Origin: Oehlia diaphana
Taxonomy: Eukaryota > Glomeromycota > Glomeromycetes > Glomerales > Glomeraceae
DNA length: 31,291 nt
Reading direction: 5' to 3'
Assembly (NCBI GenBank): GCA_003833135.1
Contig: QZLH01000873.1
Span: forward strand, 23,177 to 54,467
In this document: in pieces, positions 1 to 7,902 of the stretch
Layout of the letters: each line of letters opens with the position of its first letter
Numbering within the stretch: the first letter of the stretch is position 1
The notes under the pieces: generated by a model
The model's input: only the letters and a program-made list of their open reading frames with translations
What the model was told of the DNA's origin: nothing
Database searches by the model: none
Position numbers and translations under genes: made by a program

Positions 1-327
1 AAGATAGCCATCATGCCTTATTATTAATTTACAGAATATATTCGTTCGTTTGATTAATGATGTATAATAATGGTAAATTTGTTAGTTTTGTTTCGCTTTA
101 CTTGCACAGAATATATGGATTTACTAACCAAGACCTCTTTTTTATATAATCTATAATGGGTCTATACATTGTTATATACAGTAGGTGCAATTGTGAAGAA
201 TCTTCACAATCAAAATCACGTGAAAATTTGCCAATCATCACTCGTGATGGAAATTTTAAATTTATTAATACATGCAAAACATAAACCCAAAGTACATGAC
301 AATTTTTTTTCTATGCTAATGCCCCTA
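1..327. other. AT-rich leader, no gene seen
   Basis: No credible coding region is visible here; the open frame at 169-363 has no recognisable composition and is AT-rich chance. The only structure is a 21-bp inverted repeat at 190-210 (arms ATTGTGAAGA and TCTTCACAAT, one-base spacer) followed by TCACGTGA at 216-223. Confidence 0.5.
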
Positions 328-883
328 TTATTCTGTTTTTACCTGCTTTCCATTGACCAATGATGATTTTTGCTGATCAAAAACCCATTTGATTTGCCCA
401 AATAATTTCTCGATGGGTCCAACTAGGTCATTGATAGGTAGAGGTATAGGCGTAGGCATTGAGACAATGCAGTACATTGCACCATTTTTTGCGATTGCAT
501 TGCATAGATGCATGTGCTTGAACTGTACTCTGGGCAACGCCCTGGTTAATATCTTCTCGTTTTGCTTCAGTTACAGAAATAATTGTGTCCCCCATTTTGA
601 TCACCCAATCTATGGGTCCTTTTCCATGACTTTCAGAGACTTCATACTGGGAATAAACTTTTGCAGTACCATTGAAGATGGATGCCACACTATATATAAT
701 CACAAAAATAAATTCACAGTGGGTAGCCTCATTCATGCTAGTGATGGGTGGGGATGCCTTGTGCATTCTTAAAAAATCCTCAATCACACTATTCCTGATC
801 TCTTCTGGAGTTGCTAAACTTCCAATCTCAATACATGGTAATTGATCATAGCTATCAGCCTTCAAACCAAAAAGAACCTTCAT
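328..883 (-). pseudogene. frameshifted PD-(D/E)XK nuclease-like protein
   Basis: Two overlapping minus-strand frames look like one broken protein. The first (883 to 428, 151 codons) has non-random composition and contains GPIDWVIK, then about 14 residues on VTEAKREDINQG. That gives a D...ExK arrangement typical of PD-(D/E)XK restriction-like folds, after a region reading SSLNEAT-like (TSMNEATHCEFIFVIIYSVA). Around 484-489 there is a run of six A (minus strand). Removing one A would join it to the second frame (about 490 to 328), which reads MYCIVSMP and then PIEKLFGQIKWVFDQQK. I recall proteins of this layout as a repeated family in Rhizophagus genomes; their function is unknown to me, and nuclease activity is only inferred from the motif. 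No intact N-terminus or promoter was identified. It could also be a live gene with a base error in the homopolymer. Confidence 0.55.
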
Positions 884-1145
884 CTTGGGAAAAGTATATG
901 AAGAGAAAGGTTGTTACGCTATAAAATAGTCATGCATAAATTAACTAGACATTTGGTAGAATCGGCATGTGAATATCCTAAATAATTTGATAATACTTAC
1001 ACGTATCCACAACTATTTTCAGATCCACCTTGGGGTCAACAATCCAGATAATGCTCAATTAATCCTCATCAGCAGAAAACTGAATAACTTTACGCTCTGC
1101 CACAATCTCAACCGTATCACTTACACTCTGGAAACTCAAACTTAC

Positions 1146-1298
1146 CTGGTCTAATTTTTTACACATTTTTCCTGTCAAAATTTTTCTCTTCAAGCTGGCA
1201 CCACCTACTACACAACCTATTACGATATGCTCATTTTCTGTCCCATCCAGAAACGTGAAATATTCACAAAGTTTATTTTTAAAACCTTCCAATGTCAC
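1146..1298 (-). CDS. candidate first exon of unknown protein
   Basis: The minus-strand frame starts with ATG at 1298 and runs 51 codons (beginning MTLEGFKNKLCEYF) to a consensus splice donor ACCAG|GTAAGT at 1146/1145 in phase 0. Codon use and residue mix look coding. Beyond the donor the same frame stays open to 1059 but then stops, which suits intron read-through. The next acceptor-like site is TTTTATAG just upstream of 883, but joining to it does not keep the frame of the nuclease-like pseudogene. So either another intron or a frameshift separates them, or the two are unrelated. No domain is recognised. Confidence 0.3.
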
Positions 1299-1770
1299 CG
1301 TTTCTCAGGTCACTATCCATTGAAAATTTGCACTCTTATCCCATATGTTGCAGTGCAGTAAACTTCTTTCATCCCTCGGCTGGCTGAGAGGGAAAGTGTT
1401 TGCTAATCTTCAAAAGTAGAAGTAGTTCTATACCACCAAGCTCCTCCTTGATATTAACATTTATTTTTGTATTGACGAGCTTAAGTTTTTTCCTTGAATT
1501 TGCTAATAAACTTGTTTATCTTATTATCAACTTTGAAAGCGTTTTCATGAGTTTTGCCTACGTTGAAATAGCGATTTTATAGGAATATTTGGGTCAGACA
1601 AAAAAAGTGTGTTACGTACTGGAGTGAAATAAAAATTTATTTCTGTTCAGGAAAGAAAATACTGGGCGTTAATATAAGTTTTTAATTCGCACAGCCATTG
1701 TAACATTAAATGTGAAATAATAATACTTCATTTATGAAATAAATCGTTGCTGGAAGCCGGCTTACAAATA
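1299..1770. other. no gene seen
   Basis: The 60-codon plus frame at 1400-1582 is rich in I, L, S and F and has no domain resemblance, so it is treated as chance. A slightly GC-richer patch near 1300-1400 may be very old coding debris, but no frame is convincing. Confidence 0.4.
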
Positions 1771-2229
1771 CAGTCAGCTCCCTCTACAATCACACCCCTC
1801 AGGACCATCCAATAGTGTGATTATAATAAGGTGTGCCTATTGGTGAGGGTAATCACATATATATAAATTTTTAAGTAAACGTGATTAATAATTAAAAAAA
1901 ATCTTTGTAAAAAAGTTTATATGTAAAATATACTTAAAATCATTGAATTTTTGAAAAATAAAAAACTTAAATTTTTCCTCATGGTAAAAATAACAAAATA
2001 ATAAAATGAAACGCAGTTATTTTATAAATCATGTGATTTGTGTGTTTATGCAAGGAAATTTTACATATATTTACTATTATTTGGGACTGACATTTGGTGT
2101 GATTGTACTTATAACTAATAAAGTGATTATAAAAGAGGTATTTTATATATAAAAAAATCTGGACTAAAAAATGTGTGCCTTAAGGAGGGGAGTTCTTATA
2201 TAGGAGGTGCCTATAAAGGGGGTTGACTG
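1771..2229. mobile_element. pogo/Tc1-mariner-type MITE, 459 bp
   Basis: The ends are inverted: left CAGTCAGCTCCCTCTA, and right (reverse complement) CAGTCAACCCCCTTTATA. Both are flanked by TA (1769-1770 and 2230-2231), the target-site duplication of Tc1/mariner/pogo elements. Internal GTGTGCC and GTGATTATA motifs also recur in opposite orientation near the ends (about 1815-1840 and 2110-2180). No transposase frame is present, so this is a non-autonomous copy. Family assignment rests only on end sequence and TA duplication. Confidence 0.75.
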
Positions 2230-2313
2230 TACATAAAAATTGGCCATTAAGGCGCTTTGCATGACCATATCACTACATGATAATGAAATATAGATAAAAA
2301 ATTTTCTAATAAT

Positions 2314-2493
2314 TTAACCATGAATAAGAACATTGACTTGAGTAAGGTCGGAAGTGTTGGGAAAAAAATCATTGATGAAAGCATTCAGTTTCATATATTC
2401 CTTTACATCTTTGCCGAAATTATTCCTGTAGAGTTCAAAATTAGTTAAAGTTACATGCCCTGTGAGACAAAAGTCGCTATTAGCATCGAAATA
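2314..2493 (-). pseudogene. unnamed coding-like fragment
   Basis: A minus-strand open stretch of 59 codons ends at TAA (2316-2314) and includes DFCLTGHVTLTNFELYRNNF and later LNAFINDFFPNTSDL. The composition is protein-like rather than AT noise. Upstream on the same strand (to about 2760), further protein-like stretches such as YVEVQPTFHKGFGYMND appear in other frames with stops between them. This suggests a longer decayed gene. I do not recognise the family. Confidence 0.35.
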
Positions 2494-2995
2494 TTATTAT
2501 TTGTCATTCATGTAGCCGAATCCTTTGTGAAAAGTTGGCTGAACTTCCACATACATCTACATGCTTTATATCTTGCTGGGAAAAAGAGCGCCAAGCCTAA
2601 GTTAAGGAAGTATAAGGTGTAATTAGTATTGTTGTATGATGCCAAGAGTCCCTTGAAAGTACATGTAAACGGAATCCTCTTACCTTTTCACATGAAGATC
2701 TACTGGAAAGATATAGTTGGTTTTACGCCTGGCGATCTCGGAATTGCAAGTCCCTCAGTCTTTCACAACATATGCTTTTGTCATCACTATTAATTTTTGC
2801 AGTAGGTCCTGTATTGCATGTAGACCTCCTTTCACATTTTTCTAACATTTGTTTGGGAAAAAATAGAGGGACTATTTTCTTTTCATTATATACAAAAATT
2901 AATATGTTACATAAAACCAGATTAATGATCTACTTATTTTTGTGACACAGGAGTGGCCCAGCAAATTCTTCTGAGCTGGTGATCACTGCTCCAGA

Positions 2996-3232
2996 CTAGT
3001 TGGATCGAACTTCCAGATATTCACTCAGCTCAGGATAATTCTTGACAGTGATAAAGCCAGTTGTCTTATCATATGTGTGCTCATATTTGGCTGGATTGCA
3101 TAGGGGCAAATATTGTGTAGAATTAGTAGTAAACTTACCTATTGTCTTGCACCTGTTATTTCTTGATTTTTTAGCCATTACCAATCTCTCAAAATAAACC
3201 TTTGGAAAGGAATGACCACAGTCCAGACACAC
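2996..3232 (-). pseudogene. unnamed coding-like fragment, 78 codons
   Basis: The minus-strand frame begins at a GTG within CLDCGHSFPK, includes VMAKKSRNNRCK and ends YDKTTGFITVKNYPELSEYL... The residue mix is protein-like and the CxxC/H cluster near its start could be part of a zinc site. It has no ATG start, no continuation was found on either side, and no family is recognised. It lies between two decayed elements and is most simply read as a fragment of an old repeat or gene. Confidence 0.3.
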
Positions 3233-3439
3233 GATACATATTTGTTAGCTAGCACTCTGAATATTTTACCAGAATTTATTTCTACTTCTGATTAATAATA
3301 TTATCTGGCGAATGATTAAAATGCTCGCTTGCCATTTAAATGGTGATAATATAGCTAAAAAAAACCTGTCTCTTATATTTTAAGACAGGAAATGGTTATA
3401 TGTAAGCTAAATAATCTATTGCCTTGAACTATACTAGGT

Positions 3440-4669
3440 CAATTTTACTGTGGATCTTATTTTTATGATGCTCTCAAGTAAATAACAAATTCAGTAGCTA
3501 TACATATTGATAATTTCTGATATTTCATCATTTTCTGCAGACTCTGATTCTGGCTCTAGGTTACAGTCATCTTCAGGCCAGAGTCTTCTGATTCTGTATC
3601 ACATATAGTGTAATTATCACCTGCATCTAGTGTTACGATCCGTCAATCTACCAATCCATCAATCCGCGGATTTATCCGATCCATAACTCATCTGAATCAT
3701 CCGGATTGGTGACGGATGGTCCAGATGAATAATCCAGATGAATCCGGATGATCCGTTTAGATATGGATTGTTAACGGCCCAATAAAAAAAAGCTTCTGTT
3801 GATCACGTGACGTTACACAAATTTCCAAAAAGGAAATTTCCCGCCCAATAAAAATTCAAACCTGACTGCATAAATGTTACACAAATTTCCAAATAAGGAA
3901 ATTTTTATGGTGATCGTTTAATTCTGGCCGGATTTAATCTCTTCCAAAAAAAATTAATCACGTGATGTTTATTTTCGGATGCATCCACGAATATCCGGAT
4001 CGTATCCGGATTGCATCCGTGGATTTACACAGATATCCGGATCATAACAGACCAGATTGACGGATCACAGATTCATCCGGATCGTAACACTACCTGCATC
4101 AAGATGGTCAGATTCTTGCCTCATTGCGATTCTCAAAAGCAGTTTAAGATGTTGGGGAGTTGCTTTTGGGCCACCATGAATTCTAGAAGTATGCTTACTT
4201 CCATAATCTCTTAATTTTCCAGGTATAGTTCTATAAGGCTTTTGCTTTAAGAATTCGTTAAATGGCCAAGCATTTCATGTTCCAGTTTCAGTATAGACAG
4301 GGTCACATAACTTTTTAGCCTTAATTGCATCTTGGAACCTGCCAGCTATGAAAATGTTATGGAAAAAATAAATTCAGTAGTTCAAAAGACTTTGAGGAAA
4401 AAAGTCATGGATCCAGATGAGTAATTTCCTGGCGCGTTCTGGATTCTTCTCTATAGAAAGAAATGGCCAGTACCCTTTAGATAGCCTGTGCAGTACCAAG
4501 AATAGCCTTCTTTATACCATGCTGGAATGTTTGAAGGATCTGGTTCATAGTGATTAATTTGAAGAGATCTTACTTCTCCTAGTCTTATACTCAACATCAC
4601 TATCACATTCACAAGATCCTCTTTAGTAGGCATTTTGGAAGTATCAATGTTTTGAAGCCTTTTACTCAC
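3440..4669 (-). pseudogene. Crypton-like tyrosine recombinase, decayed and interrupted
   Basis: Reading the minus strand from 4669, a frame gives SKRLQNIDTSKMPTKEDL, then IRLGEVRSLQI, where the Arg fits the first catalytic Arg of tyrosine recombinases, then PAWYKEGYSWYCTGYLKG. A frameshift near 4470 leads to PFLSIEKNPERARKLLIWI. After an in-frame stop come AKKLCDPVYTETGT, WPFNEFLKQKPY and DYGSKHTSRIHGGP, where HTSR fits the H-x-x-R box. The tail RIAMRQESDHLDAG is cut by a hAT MITE at 3628-4092 and resumes as DNYTICDTESEDS down to about 3560. I recall this protein as an abundant Rhizophagus repeat family; tyrosine-recombinase identity is inferred from the R...HxxR pattern. The gene is broken by a frameshift, stops and the insertion, and its upstream part is lost (TAA before 4669). 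Confidence 0.6.
3628..4092. mobile_element. hAT-type MITE, 465 bp
   Basis: The terminal inverted repeats are TAGTGTTACGATCCG at the left and its near-exact complement CGGATCGTAACACTA at the right. The element is flanked by a perfect 8-bp target-site duplication CCTGCATC (3620-3627 and 4093-4100), diagnostic of hAT. Both subterminal regions carry a dozen or so ATCCG/CGGAT motifs, as expected of transposase-binding clusters. Inside is a direct repeat around ACACAAATTTCC..GGAAATTT (about 3812-3840 and 3867-3903). No transposase frame is present. The intact duplication and good ends indicate a comparatively recent insertion. Confidence 0.92.
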
Positions 4670-4679
4670 ATTTGCTGAT

Positions 4680-5107
4680 TAGCCATTCAGTTTTTAGTTT
4701 CATCAGGAAATTTTTTGGGGTGCAGATCTGTGCAGATCTGCAGTCAGCAGTCTTTAGAAAAAAAAATTATCAAAAACTGCGCAGAATTTCAAGAAACAAA
4801 ATTCTGCAAAAATTTTTAAAAAATAAATAACGAAATTCTGCGAAGATTTTAAAAAAATAAATATTCGAAATAATTCAAATATATTCAATTTCACTGATCA
4901 TCACGATCATTATAAACAAATTTATATATAGTAATTTATTTAATACTGTATGTAATTTATTTAATAAATATATTCAAAAAAATTGCCGAATTCTGAAAAT
5001 TAATATAATACGAAGAAACTCTTGAGCTGTAAATTTTTTTTATTTAGATTAGTAAAATAAATTAACGTGTAAAAATCATTATATACCAGATAATAACTTT
5101 GACTTAC
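4680..5107. other. AT-rich spacer, no gene seen
   Basis: Very AT-rich sequence with a short direct duplication GTGCAGATCT at about 4720-4740 and a repeated AAATTCTGC motif (three copies, about 4787-4840). Nothing coding is visible. The left end may include degraded 5' sequence of the recombinase. Confidence 0.4.
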
Positions 5108-5712
5108 TAATTCTTCGTAACTACTACTATTACCATCATCAGCATTGCTTGATTTTTCGATCATAGGCGAAATCTCTGGACTTTTTTCTGAATCTTCTTT
5201 CACTGCTAACTCCTGCAACATACGCGAAATTACAGTAACATTATTTTTGATCAATTGCTGATAATTGATTATACATTAATGTTTGTGAAATATTTTAAAA
5301 TTTTTAACTTCAAAGTACTGATGAACGTTATTATTACTATAAGAAAATCAACTCTCTTTAAAACTAACTTGTTGTTGCATTTAATCCCAGAGCTACTGGG
5401 ATTTAAAACAATATTGCAGATGGCAAGTTTATAAACTCAGTGCTCTGGAGGAAGCTCATTGCCTTTGTATGATTTGAAAACAGAAGAGGTTATTTTCATG
5501 AGAATACCTTAGTTTTCAAAAAGTTCTCAATATGCTTTTCATGGTTTTGTACTTTTTTTTCCATTCAGCAATCTTTTTAGAGGATGCACTGCTATTCACA
5601 CATTCTAACTTCTGCTTACTGAAGTTAGAAAACATAGAATTTCAAATTGCCGCTAAATCATTGCACTTACTTCAGTATTTATTTTTTTATCTTAATAATC
5701 AAATAATTTCAG

Positions 5713-5745
<33 letters not shown>

Positions 5746-5941
5746 GATTATTATTAATAATTTCACATACTTCTGGTAATAACTTTGATTTGAATATGGA
5801 AACCCACGTATTTCTTCTGAGATTTTCGATATAATGACTGGCATGTTCAGCGAGGTATTTCTCTAAAGCTTCACGGTACTCCGTATCTGAGAAAAATAGA
5901 ATCTTCGGAATAAGTTCTTTGGACACCTTTTTATATGCGTG
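5108..5941 (-). CDS. candidate multi-exon gene, two internal exons visible
   Basis: Two minus-strand exons fit together. Exon a (5941 to 5771, 171 nt) follows TTTACAG and encodes 57 codons starting HAYKKVSKELIPKILFF and ending SIFKSKLLPE, closed by donor GTATGT. Exon b (5257 to 5108, 150 nt) follows ATTATCAG and encodes 50 codons starting QLIKNNVTVISRMLQELAVK with a Ser/Glu/Asp-rich end SSSYEEL, closed by donor GTAAGT. Both are exact multiples of three and in phase 0, so they could splice directly. The 513-nt intron between them contains an ATT microsatellite and is long for this window, so another exon may be hidden. First and last exons were not found, and no domain is recognised. It could be a decayed copy. 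Confidence 0.4.
5713..5745. repeat. (ATT)11 microsatellite
   Basis: There are eleven uninterrupted ATT units, and similar units continue imperfectly to about 5760. It lies inside the proposed intron of the minus-strand candidate gene at 5108-5941. Confidence 0.95.
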
Positions 5942-6219
5942 CTGTAAAGACAATCAGTTATTTTTAAATATCTTGAGATTAAATAAAGTTGCTAAATATA
6001 TTAAAATAACTTATGTTCCAAAATTCATCTGAAAGCTCATTGACCACCACAAGTCTCTATATCATACGTTAGCACAATTAATATAGTGATGTGATTTATT
6101 TGTCTAATACTTTCATAGTATAGTTAAATTTCTCAATTGTAAGGTAACGTTTATCACGTTCTTTGAAGTTACTATATTCATCATCAATTAGTTGTGGATG
6201 TCAATTTGAGGAGATAAGC

Positions 6220-6245
6220 AACCAATTACAGGTTTGTAATTGGTT
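6220..6245. repeat. perfect 10-bp-stem hairpin
   Basis: AACCAATTAC (6220-6229) and GTAATTGGTT (6236-6245) are exact complements around a six-base loop. It sits about 37 bp before the ATG of the plus-strand candidate at 6282 and could be a promoter or 5'-UTR element, or chance. CCAAT is present on both strands. Confidence 0.6.
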
Positions 6246-6281
6246 AGTCACCCATCCAGAGATTTAAATTTAGTCAACAAA

Positions 6282-6868
6282 ATGCTTACTGCAAAATCAC
6301 AGGATAATGAAATTTTATCAACGACGTCACAGTCACAACCTGATAATGTAAGTATTATGGAAAAATTTATGATTGGCTAAAAGCCACTAGTGCTATACTG
6401 CGATATTGCCATCATACCTAACAATAGCATAAAAATATAATAATAGGATAAATACAGGCTCTTCAACAAAGAATTAAAATGTCTATTTTTACGAAGTCGA
6501 AATCCCCAACATTCTACTCTAGAACAGCTCATTTATAAAATATTCAGTCTTAAACCATTCAAAAGAAAAGCTGAAAAACTTACCCATGATGCTAGTAAAA
6601 GTTTACCGATTATAGAAATAAATACAATAAAGCAATTGTATTGCTTGTAAAAGATATGTGTGAAATAGAAAGGTAATTACTATTTCATTACTAGATTAAT
6701 ACTATTATTATCTGAGTTTATATTTCTTATTATTCTAGAGAAATTCCTACAAACATTTCTGACCATGAAGCTAATGAATTTATTTCTGAGGATATTGTCA
6801 TCAAAAAGTTATTGAGCCAACAGCTCGCCATAGTTAATATGAATGAATTAAAAAAATTGGTTCTTTAA
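6282..6868 (+). pseudogene. decayed intron-containing gene, unknown product
   Basis: A first exon at 6282-6347 encodes 22 codons (MLTAKSQDNEI..., Ser/Gln-rich) and ends at a GTAAGT donor in phase 0. A later exon ends ...YNKAIVLLVKDMCEIE at about 6671 with donor GTAATT. It continues in frame, after acceptor ATTCTAG at 6738, as REIPTNISDHEANEFISED... to TAA at 6866-6868. The two later exons join exactly (AG+A). Between them and the first exon (about 6440-6600) every frame has stops, so the middle is broken or contains unrecognised introns. A little more protein-like sequence (HELEAIKKLDYITNK) follows the stop in another frame to about 6940. No domain recognised. Confidence 0.4.
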
Positions 6869-7016
6869 AAAAATTAATAGAATTCACGCATGAACTTGAA
6901 GCAATCAAGAAACTTGATTATATTACCAATAAACTATATTCCGTCACAAAGTAGCCTTAACGTCATGAATAATTTGACGGTACATGTTTATATTATTTTT
7001 GACTTTTTTGCTTATA

Positions 7017-7136
7017 ATACCATATTTTGCGGTAAGTAAGCACCTCCAAAAATAAGCACCCCTGACCAGAATTATGGCGATTTTGGCCAAAATTATAAGG
7101 ATCTTGGCCGGCATCAAGTGCAGCAAAATACGGTAT
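7017..7136. mobile_element. short MITE-like element, 120 bp
   Basis: The ends are inverted: ATACCATATTTTGC at the left, and GCAAAATACGGTAT at the right, complementary with one mismatch. The interior is GC-richer than its surroundings and contains direct repeats of AAGCACC and near-palindromic TTTTGGCCAAAA. Flanks TTATAAT/TTATAAT are similar, but a clean target duplication cannot be assigned. Confidence 0.5.
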
Positions 7137-7460
7137 TTATAATTTTTGTTGAATCCTAATTTTTTTTACTTCAATTATAAATAACCATAGGAGAAAGGAT
7201 TAATGAAAAAATAATTATTTTGCAAATACAATTAAATAAAAAGCAATAAAATTTTTTATCATCTTTAAATGACTTCATTATAACGTTGTGCATTAGAATT
7301 TTTTTTTTTAATTTAAAATTGGGTTTTATCTAATTTTTTCAATGTTTCGTTATAACGTGTGCATTAAGCTTGTGCTTATTACAATATATAATATACTGTA
7401 TATATATATACTTGTAGAATTTTTGGACTTATTGTTCAATTCTATCATATCTAATTAACC
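7137..7460. other. AT-rich spacer
   Basis: No gene is seen. A short direct repeat TTCATTATAACG..TGTGCATTA occurs at about 7274-7293 and again (TTCGTTATAACG) at about 7346-7365. A TATA-rich run at 7395-7410 precedes the small open frame at 7461. Confidence 0.4.
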
Positions 7461-7706
7461 ATGAGAAAGCGATATACTCATAACATTAATAAAGAACCAG
7501 AACAACGATATCAGATTAATAATCGCTTCACTAATAGAACTATAACACTAGCAACCTCATCAACCACTGCTTCAAGCCATTCTCACCAGACCAGTATACA
7601 AATATCACCACTTTTGCTAAATGATAATGATAATATGGAAGTTCAATACAATTATGATGATGATGATATAGTCCTTCAATATGATACAGTCTCGCAATAT
7701 GAATAA
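7461..7706 (+). CDS. possible small gene with Asp/Tyr-rich tail
   Basis: An ATG in context AACCATGA opens 81 codons starting MRKRYTHNINKEPEQRYQIN. The middle is Ser/Thr-rich and the tail Asp/Asn/Tyr-rich (YNYDDDDIVLQY). The DNA then continues with GAT/ATG triplet repeats to about 7790, in which another frame encodes EYNDDDTEYDDD and later VFDGYEEDNEIT. This suggests the acidic tail was once longer and is now frameshifted. A TATA run lies about 55 bp upstream. No domain is recognised; it may be repeat-derived. Confidence 0.3.
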   Translation: MRKRYTHNINKEPEQRYQINNRFTNRTITLATSSTTASSHSHQTSIQISPLLLNDNDNMEVQYNYDDDDIVLQYDTVSQYE

Positions 7707-7902
7707 TATAGAATATAATGATGATGATACAGAATATGATGATGATATGAACTCTCATATGAATATAATGATGATGATATGATTGTATTTGATGGTTATG
7801 AAGAAGATAATGAAATTACAAAGTTTTATTGCATTAAAAAAAAATACTTCTTCACTTTTAAATTTTTTCAAATAAACAAAAAAATGAAAATGACCTGAAT
7901 TA

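Noticed and set aside
389..772. 127-codon plus frame over the nuclease-like region
   Set aside because: Antisense of a minus-strand frame with clear protein-like composition and motif order; no domain resemblance of its own.
4011..4214. 67-codon plus frame
   Set aside because: Spans the right end of the hAT MITE and the antisense of the recombinase pseudogene; composition comes from the other strand.
6944..7126. 60-codon minus frame
   Set aside because: Lies mostly in the 120-bp MITE-like element; hydrophobic composition follows from its repeats.
7540..7758. His/Ile-rich minus frame
   Set aside because: Antisense reading of GAT/ATG triplet repeats.
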